Counted from the stretch's first letter, positions 42,677 to 51,540 are shown. The stretch is DNA of 64,000 nucleotides from Paraburkholderia sp041321145 (GCF_041321145.1 NZ_JBGGWA010000008.1:1-64000); one strand, 5' to 3'. A program made the numbers and translations. The notes: generated by a model from the sequence alone, not told the origin.

Positions 42677-42689
42677 ATCACGTCGTGAT
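42677..42689. promoter_or_regulatory. MarR-type palindrome in the same gap
   Basis: ATCACGTCGTGAT is a perfect palindrome around a central T, flanked by ATATAG and ATATAT. It can serve either divergent gene. Confidence 0.6.
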
Positions 42690-42933
42690 ATATAATCGAA
42701 AGCGGGACCGTTATTTACCTGAAGATTCAGTGCGCAACGAAAGGCAAGCTCCGAGGGGATCATGGAGGAAGGCATGCTGGCCCCGCTTCTCGACCGGGTG
42801 TCGTGCGACGTGCTGTTCGAAGTCGCGCGTTAATGCTTAGACGTGGGTGCAAAATAAGTCGGAAAGCAAAAATTCGAACGTCGAGCGGCCACGGAATGTC
42901 CGTCATCGACACGCAACAAGATTGGAGACGATC

Positions 42934-43092
42934 ATGATGGATCTACTGGTACAACTGGTTGTTGCCGCAGTGATACTCGCTATGGTGGTCCTTCTCGTCA
43001 TCGAGCAGGGGCGCCGTGCGACTTTGCGGGAGCGTATTCTCCACCCGGTATCACGCCGGCATTGGTGGAACCGGACGCGCAACGGACACTGA
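42934..43092 (+). CDS. small single-pass membrane protein
   Basis: The 52-residue protein has one hydrophobic helix (MDLLVQLVVAAVILAMVVLL) and a basic cytoplasmic tail (RRATLRERILHPVSRRHWWN). ATG 42934, or the adjacent ATG 42937, follows GGAG by seven bases. No family is recognised. It lies between the palindrome-bearing gap and two minus-strand small genes. Confidence 0.5.
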   Translation: MMDLLVQLVVAAVILAMVVLLVIEQGRRATLRERILHPVSRRHWWNRTRNGH

Positions 43093-43151
43093 TCGCGAGG
43101 CGATTACCGCACACGCCCCCTTCTTCTGAAACCGTCAGGCGAAGGGGCGCG

Positions 43152-43547
43152 CTAGAGCGTTGTCCAGAGAAAGTACACGTGCCGTCCGTCCCGGCCCTTG
43201 GTGGCGGGCGCGTGGCCGAGGCGCCACCTGTGGCTTTCTCCACAACACCCGCGCGGCCAACTGACAAGCACCAGCGGCCCACTCGATAGCAGGGTGAGTG
43301 TTGTGGCGCCATACACGCCGACAATCGTCATGGGCACGTCAGGAAAATACGAAGCCACATTGCCCGGGATCGACGTGGCGCGCCAGATCCGTTGGGACGC
43401 CCTATACGAACTGCCGGCCGACGCGATCGCGATACTGCCGCCGCCCACACCGGGCTCGCCCGTATGTCGCCAGCCGGCGTGACAAACGACAGGGATTACG
43501 CATGCCGCCAGCGCTGCAACGCGCGCCTTGAACCAACACCGTTTCAT
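43152..43547 (-). CDS. small exported protein of unknown function
   Basis: From ATG 43547 (AAGGA a few bases upstream) the 131-residue product has a signal peptide (MKRCWFKARVAALAACVIPV then VCHA). A Gly/Ser-rich segment (GEPGVGGGSIAIASAGSS) and an Arg-rich tail follow. I do not recognise it. It lies 53 bp downstream of DUF1840 on the same strand, so the two may share a transcript. The tail composition is unusual, and the gene could be degraded near its end. Confidence 0.4.
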   Translation of the reverse strand: MKRCWFKARVAALAACVIPVVCHAGWRHTGEPGVGGGSIAIASAGSSYRASQRIWRATSIPGNVASYFPDVPMTIVGVYGATTLTLLSSGPLVLVSWPRGCCGESHRWRLGHAPATKGRDGRHVYFLWTTL

Positions 43548-43600
43548 CTCCGATCCTTCCAGCGTCAAGCCATGGCTGCTCAGTTCAGGTAGGCAGGCGG

Positions 43601-43918
43601 CTAGAGCCCCCAGATAATATCGGCGTCCGTTTTGCGCGCCGCCCGCAGCATGTCCAGAAATGGCCACGCGCGCTGCGAAAGTCCGTTGCCTGAGTCGCGC
43701 CGGTTGCCGGGAGAGCACTGCAGCGTTTCAAGGGCAATGTCGGCCTTGGCTTCGTCTTCGATCGCGGCCTCGAGGCGGCTGATTGCGCGAGGCAGTTCAT
43801 CGTGCATGATGACGCCACGAGCGTCGAGCCGCTTGCCGATCAGACCCAGCAGATATTGCGCAAGATCCCGAAGCATCAAAACGTCAGGCGATGCAGTCGA
43901 TTGAAAAGTGATCATCAT
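43601..43918 (-). CDS. DUF1840 protein
   Basis: The 105-residue product begins MMITFQSTASPDVLMLRDLA followed by QYLLGLIGKRLDARGVI, the DUF1840 pattern, and ends in a charged helix (FLDMLRAARKTDADIIWGL). These are small cytoplasmic proteins of beta-proteobacteria with no known role. A strong GGAGGGG ribosome binding site precedes the double ATG (43918/43915). A MarR-type palindrome lies 75 bp upstream. Confidence 0.85.
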   Translation of the reverse strand: MMITFQSTASPDVLMLRDLAQYLLGLIGKRLDARGVIMHDELPRAISRLEAAIEDEAKADIALETLQCSPGNRRDSGNGLSQRAWPFLDMLRAARKTDADIIWGL

Positions 43919-43992
43919 GATGGCCCCTCCCTTATAGAGTGAATCGCGGTCGAACTGACTTCACCCGCACTACGGCTATGCAGTCATTTTAT

Positions 43993-44005
43993 ATCACAAC
44001 GTGAT
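43993..44005. promoter_or_regulatory. MarR-type palindrome upstream of DUF1840
   Basis: ATCACAACGTGAT: 5-bp arms, 3-base centre, in the gap between divergent DUF1840 and HPP-CBS genes. Confidence 0.6.
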
Positions 44006-44120
44006 TTATTTTAATAGCCGCTGACGTCTTTGGCACGTCGCGCAGGTCGTTCGTATGAGTTTCGCAACGCGAACAGCGAATGGCGTCACATGCATGCCGA
44101 CTGCCCGAAGCGCGGGGGTA

Positions 44121-44134
44121 TATCACAATGCAAT
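44121..44134. promoter_or_regulatory. weaker MarR-type site upstream of HPP-CBS
   Basis: TATCACAATGCAAT keeps the left arm (ATATCAC with upstream bases) but a poor right arm. It is about 75 bp before the HPP-CBS start. Confidence 0.4.
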
Positions 44135-44205
44135 ATAATCATGACGATTGTTTATTTGGTTTTTCGAGGGTTTCCCCTTAAGGTCATGCCCTCGCGATTG
44201 ACTTC

Positions 44206-45396
44206 GTGCAACCCCTTTTCGGCCAGATCTTGTCTCGCTCCACCGCACTTAACTGGATTTCCAGCTTTATCCCGGCCCCGATGGCCGTCAAATGGCAGGA
44301 GCGTTGGCGATCGTGCCTTGGTGCACTGCTCGGCATTGCGTTCACCGGCGGCGCGATGCATCTCCTGCTCGGGCACGCGGCGACCATTCCGCTTCTTGTC
44401 GCGCCAATGGGCGCCTCGGCTGTATTGCTGTTTGGCGTGCCGGCCAGTCCGCTCGCGCAGCCATGGTCCATCGTCGGCGGCAACCTTGTTTCAGCAACGA
44501 TTGGCGTGACCTGTGCGAGCACGATCGCAGACCCGATCCTGGCATCGGCTCTCGCCGTCGCCCTGTCCATCTGCGGGATGTTCGCGCTCCGGTGCGTTCA
44601 TCCGCCATCGGGTGCTGTCGCACTGACGGCGGTGCTGGGCGGCCCCGCCGTGCATGCGTTGGGCTACGCTTTCGTGCTTGAGCCGATTGCCGTGCAGTCG
44701 GTTGCGCTCCTCAGTGCGGCAATCGTCTATCACGCCGCCACCGGCCACCGCTATCCGCACGCCGGCCGTCAGAGCCGAGGCAATGCAGGCACCTCCGCCG
44801 AGCAAGCGTCGCGTTCGGGCTTCACCCGGGCGGATCTCGAAGCGGTTCTGAAAAGACGCAGCGAAATGCTGGATATCGATCCGGACGATCTCGAGTCACT
44901 GCTGCGCGAGACACAGCTTCAAGCCTTCTCGCGAACCTTCAAAGAGCTCACCTGCTCGGACATCATGTCACGTCACGTCGTGACGGTTGCGCCGGACGCC
45001 CGGGCGGCGGCGGCCTGGGGCCTGCTCAAACGCAATCATGTGAAAGCCCTGCCTGTCACCGATCCAGCGCACAAGCTCGTTGGCATCGTGACCCGAGCGG
45101 ATCTGATCGATAAAAGAACCTTCGGGCGGCTTTCCTCCCTCGCCGGTTACTTCGACAGCTGGCTTCGTCAGGATCCGCTTTCCACGCCGAATGTCGGCTC
45201 CGTGATGAGTACCGAGGTCTGCACCGTCGACTCGGCATCGCCGATTACCGAACTCGTCCCCATGTTCGCGAACTACGGCCACCACCATATTCCAGTACTC
45301 GATGCCACGGGCCAGGTGGTTGGCATGATTACGCAGGTGGACCTGATTTCCGGCCTGTATCGGCAGACCTTTGCGGAGGACAGGAAAGCCGCATGA
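44206..45396 (+). CDS. HPP-family membrane protein with C-terminal CBS pair
   Basis: The 396-residue product has an N-terminal HPP domain of four to five helices with the signature RCVHPPSGAVAL near residue 130, then a linker and two CBS domains (SDIMSRHVVTVAPDARAAAA; VGSVMSTEVCTVDSASPITE). HPP proteins are integral inner-membrane proteins; some move nitrite in chloroplasts. CBS domains usually sense adenylates or ionic strength. The start is GTG 44206. It lies between two MarR-type gaps and beside the MarR/ClC module, so a role in anion or ionic-strength handling is likely (inference). Confidence 0.85.
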   Translation: MQPLFGQILSRSTALNWISSFIPAPMAVKWQERWRSCLGALLGIAFTGGAMHLLLGHAATIPLLVAPMGASAVLLFGVPASPLAQPWSIVGGNLVSATIGVTCASTIADPILASALAVALSICGMFALRCVHPPSGAVALTAVLGGPAVHALGYAFVLEPIAVQSVALLSAAIVYHAATGHRYPHAGRQSRGNAGTSAEQASRSGFTRADLEAVLKRRSEMLDIDPDDLESLLRETQLQAFSRTFKELTCSDIMSRHVVTVAPDARAAAAWGLLKRNHVKALPVTDPAHKLVGIVTRADLIDKRTFGRLSSLAGYFDSWLRQDPLSTPNVGSVMSTEVCTVDSASPITELVPMFANYGHHHIPVLDATGQVVGMITQVDLISGLYRQTFAEDRKAA

Positions 45397-45441
45397 GGAC
45401 GGTATACAGCGCAAGGCATGCAACGCCGAATTGTATTTTTT

Positions 45442-45460
45442 TATATCATTATATGATATA
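45442..45460. promoter_or_regulatory. MarR-type palindrome before marR-ClC module 2
   Basis: TATATCATTATATGATATA has 8-bp arms and lies 31 bp before the marR ATG, well placed for autoregulation. It resembles the uspA-gap site (TATCATG…CATGATA). Confidence 0.65.
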
Positions 45461-45490
45461 ATTGCCGTTTTTTACGTTGGCAGATATCCA

Positions 45491-45907
45491 ATGAAAGAAC
45501 GGGTTCGCGGGCTGAGCAAGGCCGACTTCGAACAACTATCGGAGTTTCGTTACCAGATGCGGCGCTTTGAACGCTTCTCGGAACAGGCCGCCCAAAACGA
45601 AGGCATCACGCCGCTGCAATATTTGCTGCTCCTGCACATCAAGGGCTACCCGGAGCGCGATTGGGCGACAGTTGGCGAACTGGCGGAGCGACTTCAGGCG
45701 CAGCATCACGGTGTCGTCGCGCTGGTATCGCGTTGCGAGGCACTCAGTCTGGTCCGCCGTCAAGTCAGCGAGGCCGATCGCCGTCAGGTGGAAGTCCACC
45801 TGGAGAAAGCAGGTGAAAAGGTACTTGCAAAATTGGCGGAACTGCACCGCGCCGAGCTGAAATCGCTCGAGGGTGCTTTCCAGATTCCTCAGATCGACTT
45901 TGAATAA
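45491..45907 (+). CDS. MarR-family regulator, copy 2
   Basis: The 138-residue product has a winged-helix core nearly parallel to copy 1: LSKADFEQLSEFRYQMRRFE, ITPLQYLLLLHIKGYPERDW, ATVGELAERLQAQHHGVVAL, RRQVSEADRRQVEVHL. ATG 45491 is chosen; the frame is open to 45371, but that part overlaps the end of the HPP gene and the palindrome. The ClC copy 2 gene starts two bases after its stop. It probably represses itself and the ClC gene through the site at 45442. Confidence 0.9.
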   Translation: MKERVRGLSKADFEQLSEFRYQMRRFERFSEQAAQNEGITPLQYLLLLHIKGYPERDWATVGELAERLQAQHHGVVALVSRCEALSLVRRQVSEADRRQVEVHLEKAGEKVLAKLAELHRAELKSLEGAFQIPQIDFE

Positions 45908-45909
45908 CT

Positions 45910-47706
45910 ATGAGCATGGCTTCCCACAAGCGCGATTTTTCAGCTAACGCGCGATTACCCGGCATTTTTGTACTTGCCGCATGTATCGGTGTCGTCAGCA
46001 CGCTTGCCGCATTCGTCTTACTGAATCTGATCCACTTATTCACCAATCTGTTTTTCTTCGGAACGCTCTCGTTCGCGGACCGCTCGCCGGCCGACAACAC
46101 GCTCGGCGCCCGGATGGTCCTGGTGCCCGTGGTGGGCGGTTTGATCGTCGGTCTGATGGCGCGGTACGGCTCCGAAAAAATTCGCGGGCATGGTATTCCG
46201 GAAGCGATTGAAGCGATTCTGTTCGGCAAGAGCAAGATGTCGCCGAAAGTCGCTGTGCTCAAACCGCTGTCGTCCGGCATCGTGATCGGCAGCGGTGGCC
46301 CGTTCGGCGCCGAAGGCCCGATCATCATGACGGGCGGCGCACTCGGCTCGCTGATTGCCCAATGCGTGAAAGTGACCTCGGCGGAACGCAAAACACTGCT
46401 GGTCGCCGGTGCCGCGGCGGGCATGACCGCCGTGTTTGGCACACCGGTGGCGGCACTGTTGCTGGCAGTCGAACTGCTGCTGTTCGAATGGCGGCCGCGC
46501 AGCTTTTTGCCTGTCGCGCTCGCCTGCGCGGTCGCCGGCTTTGCCCGCGCGGCTTTTTTCGGCACCGGACCGTTGTTCCCGCTGGAAACAGGCGTACCTG
46601 ACGGCTGGTCGCTGTTCTCGTGCGCCATTGCCGGGCTGCTTTCTGGCGCGCTGGCTTCAGGTCTTTCGGCGGCCCTCTACAAGACGGAAGATCTGTTTGG
46701 CAAGTTGTCGATTCACTGGATGTGGTGGCCCGCGCTCGGCGGTGTGATCGTCGGCATTGGCGGATTGATCGAGCCGCGCGCACTCGGCGTCGGCTACGAC
46801 GTGATCGGCGATCTTCTTCACCAGAATATCGCCTTGCAGGTCGCGCTCGCATTGCTGGCAGTCAAGGCCGTCATGTGGGTGGTTGCGCTGGGTTCGGGTA
46901 CCTCGGGTGGTGTCCTCGCCCCGTTGCTGATGCTGGGCGCCGGGCTCGGGACCGTCCTTGCTCACTTTCTGCCCGGCAATCAACCGGCGTTGTGGCCGCT
47001 CGTCTGCATGGCGGCCACGCTCGGTGCGACCCTGGGGGCGCCTTTGACGGCGATCGTATTCGCATTCGGCCTCACGCATGACAGCAATGCGCTGTTGCCG
47101 CTTCTAACCGCGACACTGGTAGCGCACGGATTCTCGACGGTCGTGATGCGCCGTTCGATCATGACTGAAAAAATCGCGCGCCGCGGCTATCACATCTATC
47201 GGGAGTACGGCGTTGACCCGCTGGAGCGTCACTACGTCGACGAGGTCATGACGCGCTCGGTCGAATCGATCAATGCCGCTATGACCGTTGCCGATGCACT
47301 TGCGACGTACTTTGGCGGCACGCAGACGCGCCGCGCGTATCCGGTGGTGCAGGATGGCGCGGTGCTCGGCATGGTCGACCGGATGTTGCTTCAACAGTTC
47401 TGTCTTGATGACTCGGGGTTAAAAGCCCGTCTGCGCCTCGCGGACGTGCTGCGGCAGCGGCCCCCCGCTTTTGCGTTGCCCGATGAAACCTGCCGGCTCG
47501 TCGCCACGAGGCTGGCCGTACATGGGCTGGAACGTTTGCCCGTCGTTGCCGACCGGGCAACGATGCGGCTGGTGGGGATCGTATCGCGTAGCGACCTGAT
47601 CAAGCCGTCCCTCAGCCATTTTGAGGAAGAGCATAAGAAGGAGCGTTTCCGGCGGATCGCGCCGGTCCTTCGAAAGCGGCGCTTTGCTCCTCGCAAGGCA
47701 GCCTGA
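45910..47706 (+). CDS. ClC-family chloride channel/transporter with CBS pair, copy 2
   Basis: The 598-residue product is a paralogue of copy 1. It has the same ion-path motifs (GSGGPFGAEGPI, GKSKMSP, GSGTSGGVLAPLL), the same IARRGYHIYREYG linker and a CBS pair (VDEVMTRSVESIN; VGIVSRSDLIKPSLS). Copy 2 has MASHKRDFSANARL at its start. It is translated from an ATG two bases after the marR stop, so the two are coupled. The divergence in the CBS region suggests the two copies respond to different ligands. Confidence 0.92.
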   Translation: MSMASHKRDFSANARLPGIFVLAACIGVVSTLAAFVLLNLIHLFTNLFFFGTLSFADRSPADNTLGARMVLVPVVGGLIVGLMARYGSEKIRGHGIPEAIEAILFGKSKMSPKVAVLKPLSSGIVIGSGGPFGAEGPIIMTGGALGSLIAQCVKVTSAERKTLLVAGAAAGMTAVFGTPVAALLLAVELLLFEWRPRSFLPVALACAVAGFARAAFFGTGPLFPLETGVPDGWSLFSCAIAGLLSGALASGLSAALYKTEDLFGKLSIHWMWWPALGGVIVGIGGLIEPRALGVGYDVIGDLLHQNIALQVALALLAVKAVMWVVALGSGTSGGVLAPLLMLGAGLGTVLAHFLPGNQPALWPLVCMAATLGATLGAPLTAIVFAFGLTHDSNALLPLLTATLVAHGFSTVVMRRSIMTEKIARRGYHIYREYGVDPLERHYVDEVMTRSVESINAAMTVADALATYFGGTQTRRAYPVVQDGAVLGMVDRMLLQQFCLDDSGLKARLRLADVLRQRPPAFALPDETCRLVATRLAVHGLERLPVVADRATMRLVGIVSRSDLIKPSLSHFEEEHKKERFRRIAPVLRKRRFAPRKAA

Positions 47707-47762
47707 AATCACGGACCGGCGGCGCCCACGGCCTGCCGGTCCGACTGAACAGCGGCTACCTC

Positions 47763-48461
47763 TCAATGCGCTTCATTCGCGAGGCGCGCAAGCACGTTTG
47801 CCACGACACGGTCACAGCGAGCGCCACCGAACTCGAACACACCGCGTTCAGCAAGATCCATTGCTTGTGCTAACGATTCGCGAAGCAGACTTCTCGCGCG
47901 AAAATGTCTGCTGCGCACGGTTGCTTCCGGAATGCCCAGGCATTGCGCGGTCTCCTCGATACTGAGTTCCTCGACCGAGCGCAGCACAAATACGATCCGG
48001 AAGACTTCCGGTAACTCGTCCAGCTTACGCTCGAGTAGTACACGGAACTCGGCGCGCGCCGCCGCGGTGTCTGGCTGTTCGGAGTCGTGTGCGGTCATGG
48101 CATCAATATCCGCTTCGGCAATCGTGTTCACGCTGACTATCGGAATGACGTTCTGCCGGCGGGATGTCTTGCGCAGACGGCCGAAACATTCATTGAGCAG
48201 CAGTCGGGACAGCCACGTGAAAAGCGTCGCATCGCCGCGGAATTGTCCAATGCACCGGTACGCCAATAGATAGGCTTCCTGGAGCGCGTCTTCTGCCTCC
48301 GCCTCGTTGCCCAGCGCGGCGCGTGCGATCCGGTATAACCGCCGGTTGTAGCGGCGCATCAACAACTCGAACGCGGCCCGATCGCCGAGCACAAGGAGGC
48401 GGACAAAATCCCGTTCGTCGCTTGCGGTCGATGGAAAGAGCGCCTCTGTCGATTCTGTCAT
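47763..48461 (-). CDS. ECF sigma factor
   Basis: The 232-residue product has region 2 (DFVRLLVLGDRAAFELLMRR, EDALQEAYLLAYRCIGQFRG, TWLSRLLLNECFGRLRK) and region 4 (LPEVFRIVFVLRSVEELSIE, ETAQCLGIPEATVRSRHFRA). It is the last gene of an operon with an exported DUF4142 protein and a cupredoxin. I chose ATG 48461 with GCGAGG five bases upstream; GTG 48482 is directly after the cupredoxin stop. No membrane anti-sigma gene is next to it, so its control is unclear. Confidence 0.85.
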   Translation of the reverse strand: MTESTEALFPSTASDERDFVRLLVLGDRAAFELLMRRYNRRLYRIARAALGNEAEAEDALQEAYLLAYRCIGQFRGDATLFTWLSRLLLNECFGRLRKTSRRQNVIPIVSVNTIAEADIDAMTAHDSEQPDTAAARAEFRVLLERKLDELPEVFRIVFVLRSVEELSIEETAQCLGIPEATVRSRHFRARSLLRESLAQAMDLAERGVFEFGGARCDRVVANVLARLANEAH

Positions 48462-48482
48462 GGAAGCCTCGCTTGCCTTCAC

Positions 48483-48830
48483 TTAACGGACGGTCAGCGC
48501 GCCCGTCATGGTCGCGTGAAAACTGCACGTGTACGGATAACTGCCCGGCCGGCCGGCGACATAGGTCCACGAACCGTTCGGCGCGATGCTGCGCGAATCG
48601 AACGCTTTCGAGGTTGCGCTTGCCGTGTGGGGAAACAGATCCCTGTTGACCCATGTGACGCGATCGCCCCGTCTAATCGTCAGCGTAGGCGGATTGAAGC
48701 GCATCTGCTCGATCACGATCACATGGTTGGCAGGCGCGGGATCGACCGCGAAGGCGGCCGTCATCGCCACTGCCGCGATCATGCCGCAGCCCAGCCTCAC
48801 CGCGCCCGTTCGAATCCGCTCATGCTGCAA
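48483..48830 (-). CDS. exported cupredoxin (plastocyanin-like)
   Basis: The product is about 115 residues: a signal peptide (RTGAVRLGCGMIAAVAMTAA FAV) and a blue-copper domain. The type-1 copper ligands are visible: His in FPHTASATS, then Cys, His and Met in YTCSFHATMTG (C-x2-H-x2-M). It begins at a TTG near 48830 or an ATG at 48782; a far upstream ATG at 48914 lies inside the DUF4142 gene. It probably carries electrons or copper in the periplasm. Its neighbours are a DUF4142 protein and an ECF sigma factor. Confidence 0.8.
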   Translation of the reverse strand: MQHERIRTGAVRLGCGMIAAVAMTAAFAVDPAPANHVIVIEQMRFNPPTLTIRRGDRVTWVNRDLFPHTASATSKAFDSRSIAPNGSWTYVAGRPGSYPYTCSFHATMTGALTVR

Positions 48831-48852
48831 CCGGCAAGCGCAAAGCAGCCGG

Positions 48853-49386
48853 TCAGCCACCGCCCTTCCCCAAGGTAGCCTGCAGGTGCTTCGCATGCTC
48901 GAGGTGCGCTTCAAATGCCGGTCGCACTTTGACGAGAAGCGCCTTCAGCTCGTCATTGTGGGCATCTGGAATCAGGGTTTTGTCCAGCGCATCCAGAACC
49001 GCCTCATGATAGGCCACCTCATGATCGATGTACGCCCGATCGAACTTTGCTCCGCTGAGCGTCCTGAGTTTGGCAAGATTCGCATCGCCGCCCTGCTTGA
49101 GGCTCTGGCTGGTCGCGTTGTCCTCCGGGGTCACGCCCAGCTTGTGTACAAGATCCGTGGCAGCCTGATTGACGCCGCTATGGTCGGCTACCATCCGCTC
49201 GGCAAACTGCTTGACCGGGGTTGACTTCGTCTTCGATTCCGCGAGTTTTCCCGCGTCGATGTCAACCTGATTCGCGGTTACGACGATCGCTGCGATTTGC
49301 GGGTCGGTCACGCCGGCGTTTTGGGCCCAGACGGAAGCACTGGCCATTGCCAGTGCGGTGAAAACAAGTACGCGAGCGGTTTTCAT
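48853..49386 (-). CDS. DUF4142 exported ferritin-like protein
   Basis: The 177-residue product has a signal peptide (MKTARVLVFTALAMASASVW AQ) and a four-helix DUF4142 domain (AAIVVTANQVDIDAGKLAES, VKQFAERMVADHSGVNQAAT, AYIDHEVAYHEAVLDALDKT). The helices carry Asp, His and Glu at ferritin-like positions, but metal binding is unproven. ATG 49386 has a GGGGAA ribosome binding site. It is the first gene of the DUF4142-cupredoxin-sigma operon. DUF4142 proteins often go with envelope stress. Confidence 0.85.
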   Translation of the reverse strand: MKTARVLVFTALAMASASVWAQNAGVTDPQIAAIVVTANQVDIDAGKLAESKTKSTPVKQFAERMVADHSGVNQAATDLVHKLGVTPEDNATSQSLKQGGDANLAKLRTLSGAKFDRAYIDHEVAYHEAVLDALDKTLIPDAHNDELKALLVKVRPAFEAHLEHAKHLQATLGKGGG

Positions 49387-49549
49387 GATGTCATTCCCCG
49401 AAGACGTTGGCGGGTGGGGGCAAAGTGTTCCAGTCCGGTCTGCATCGACCGCTGTCATTCACTTAGATGTCCCGTGTCGAACCGCTGTTCCCAGCCTGCC
49501 AGTCCCGATGAGGTGGCCCGGAGAATAGCGGCCGGCCCTCACGTCCCCG

Positions 49550-49921
49550 CTAGAATTTCGGATGACATTCGAAATTCACCGACGATGCATGTTCGGTCAG
49601 CATCTGCACGCCGCTGACCGTTTCAGCCGTGACACTGCTCTGCATGCCGAGACGCTCGCAGTAGTCGCGCGCCTGGCTGACTGCCTGGTCGTGCGCGCGG
49701 GCCCATGCCATCCGGCCGCCTGTCGCACTTGCCGCTACCGTGTAGACGCCGGGTTTGTCGGTGGCGACAACGCCGGTCGCCGATGCGCATCCCACCAGGC
49801 TGGCGCACGCAGCCACGGCCGTAATGAACACGCGCGCCCGGTTGAACAGCGGGCTTCGACGCTGCAGCGCTACGGAAGCACCTTCCTGATCAAGCATGGG
49901 GTTCGGGGCGTCGTTGAACAT
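49550..49921 (-). CDS. small lipoprotein of unknown function
   Basis: The 123-residue product has a lipobox LVGC at about residue 45 (ITAVAACASLVGCASATG), so it is lipidated and anchored. If the N-terminus at 49921 is right, the signal region is long; a start nearer MLDQEGASV is possible. The mature part (GVYTVAASATGGRMAWARAH, DQAVSQARDYCERLGMQSSV) resembles a common small lipoprotein type of beta-proteobacteria, but I cannot name it. Transcribed separately from the DUF4142 operon. Confidence 0.6.
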   Translation of the reverse strand: MFNDAPNPMLDQEGASVALQRRSPLFNRARVFITAVAACASLVGCASATGVVATDKPGVYTVAASATGGRMAWARAHDQAVSQARDYCERLGMQSSVTAETVSGVQMLTEHASSVNFECHPKF

Positions 49922-50321
49922 GATTCACCTGCATTTTTTCATCGTTTCATCAATCTCAAAATTATGCGCAATCTGGTGCGCGAGATCAGCCTCGTCATCT
50001 GAAAACACTGTTGCAGCCGTCTGAACAATCGGCGGCGGTCCTTGCCGGGACGGCACTTCGAAAGTCCCCGGCGTCACCGCCGAACATAGCGCCCTCGTTG
50101 GCCCACAACCCCGCTTCCATGGTTTTTGTCTGCCATGCACTTCCTGCACTCTCTTCATAAAAACAATGCACTGGCTTTATCCCGCCAGTTGACTTGAAAT
50201 TAGCACGGCCATTCATTTCCGTGGCGACCGGTTGGAGTCAATGAACGCTGATCGAACTCGCCGCGCAGCACGGCTGTGCAATCAGGTCCGCTAGAGGCGG
50301 ATATAAAAAGAGGAGACATGC
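49922..50321. other. gene-free stretch before the porin
   Basis: A 77-codon minus-strand frame (49925-50158) ends right before the lipoprotein. It could be a small gene, but its composition is not convincing. I see no operator. The porin ATG at 50322 follows an AGAGGAG ribosome binding site. Confidence 0.4.
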
Positions 50322-51440
50322 ATGCGTTTTATCAATCATGGCGTTTGCGGAGCCACGCTGATTCTTGCCGCCAGTGGCGCCGCGGCCGCCGAGTCGAGCG
50401 TGACCTTGTACGGCGTCGTCGATGCGAACATCCAGTATCTGGACAATGGTGGCGTCCATTCGTTTGCCGAAAGGAGCGGCGGCTCGACCGGCTCGCTGTT
50501 CGGCCTGAAGGGCAGCGAAGACCTGGGTGGCGGACTGAAAGCGCAGTTCAACGTCGAGACCGGCTTTAACGTGAACAATGGCGGATTGTTCGCCGATACC
50601 TCGGCGCTTTTCTATCGTCAGGCATGGGTCGGCCTGAGCGACGCCAAATACGGTTCGGTGACCATGGGCCGTCAGTACGAGCCGAGCTTCCGGGTCATCT
50701 ATCCGTCCGATCCGTTTCGCGCGAACGAGGTGTTGTCGCCGTTTTCGGCCAACGTTCTCGCCGTCGACCGAAACACGCTGTCGACGCAGTACGACTCCGG
50801 CCGCGCCAGCAATTCGATCATGTATCAATCGCCGAATCTGAAAGGCCTGCAGTTTTACGGCATGTATGCGTTTGCGGCGACGGTGAGCCAGCCGGTGCCG
50901 GCGACTACCGGCAATATGCTGAACGTAGCGGCCACTTACTCGGGCTACGGCTTCTATGCGGGCCTCGCGTATGTGAACCAGCATTCGGGGCAGGTAACCA
51001 TCGCCGGCCTGCCTACTTCGCTTAGCCTGCTGGGCACGGAGCACTTTATCGGTGCGCTCGCCTATCGGATCGGTATCGTGAACTTCCAGTTCAACTATTC
51101 ATACAACCGCGCGAAGGACCCGGCGGCGGGATCGCTTGCCGCGCACCTCGGCACCGGGCATTCGCTCAGCATTGCGGAGTTGGGTGCGACGATTCAGGCA
51201 ACCCCGGCGGACGTGATCGCAATTGCGGGCGTTCAGCGCAACGTGCGCGGCGCGCATGACAACACGCCGGGCATCGAGCTGGGCGTCGATCATTCGTTAT
51301 CCAAACGCACGAGTCTTTACATGCGGGCGGGCTATATGAAGAACAACGGCACCGCTACGGTGAGCTGGCCAGGCGTGACGGTGACCGCACCCGGAACCAA
51401 GCAGATTCTTGCAACGGTGGGTATGACGCATCGGTTTTAA
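50322..51440 (+). CDS. outer-membrane porin (OmpC type)
   Basis: The 372-residue product has a signal peptide (ending SGAAAA) and a 16-strand barrel pattern typical of burkholderial porins: SSVTLYGVVDANIQYLDNGG, GSLFGLKGSEDLGGGLKAQF, FYRQAWVGLSDAKYGSVTMG RQYEP, ending in the C-terminal Phe (LATVGMTHRF). It forms a general diffusion channel. It has a good ribosome binding site and a 400-bp upstream gap for regulation. Not linked to a neighbouring operon. Confidence 0.92.
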   Translation: MRFINHGVCGATLILAASGAAAAESSVTLYGVVDANIQYLDNGGVHSFAERSGGSTGSLFGLKGSEDLGGGLKAQFNVETGFNVNNGGLFADTSALFYRQAWVGLSDAKYGSVTMGRQYEPSFRVIYPSDPFRANEVLSPFSANVLAVDRNTLSTQYDSGRASNSIMYQSPNLKGLQFYGMYAFAATVSQPVPATTGNMLNVAATYSGYGFYAGLAYVNQHSGQVTIAGLPTSLSLLGTEHFIGALAYRIGIVNFQFNYSYNRAKDPAAGSLAAHLGTGHSLSIAELGATIQATPADVIAIAGVQRNVRGAHDNTPGIELGVDHSLSKRTSLYMRAGYMKNNGTATVSWPGVTVTAPGTKQILATVGMTHRF

Positions 51441-51540
51441 GGAGCATCGCTGCAGCGGCATGGCGCGGGAAGTTCGGGCGGCGGCAGGCGTTCCCCAGAG
51501 GTCGCGCGGGCTTAGCCATGCGGCGTGACTTACCGAAACT

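Larger units (their letters stand above)
42494..42933. other. gene-free regulatory stretch with two palindromes
   Basis: No gene is supported. It contains MarR-type sites at 42575-42587 and 42677-42689, placed to serve the minus-strand ClC gene and the plus-strand 52-residue membrane protein. Short open frames around 42640-42840 have no coding character. Confidence 0.5.
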
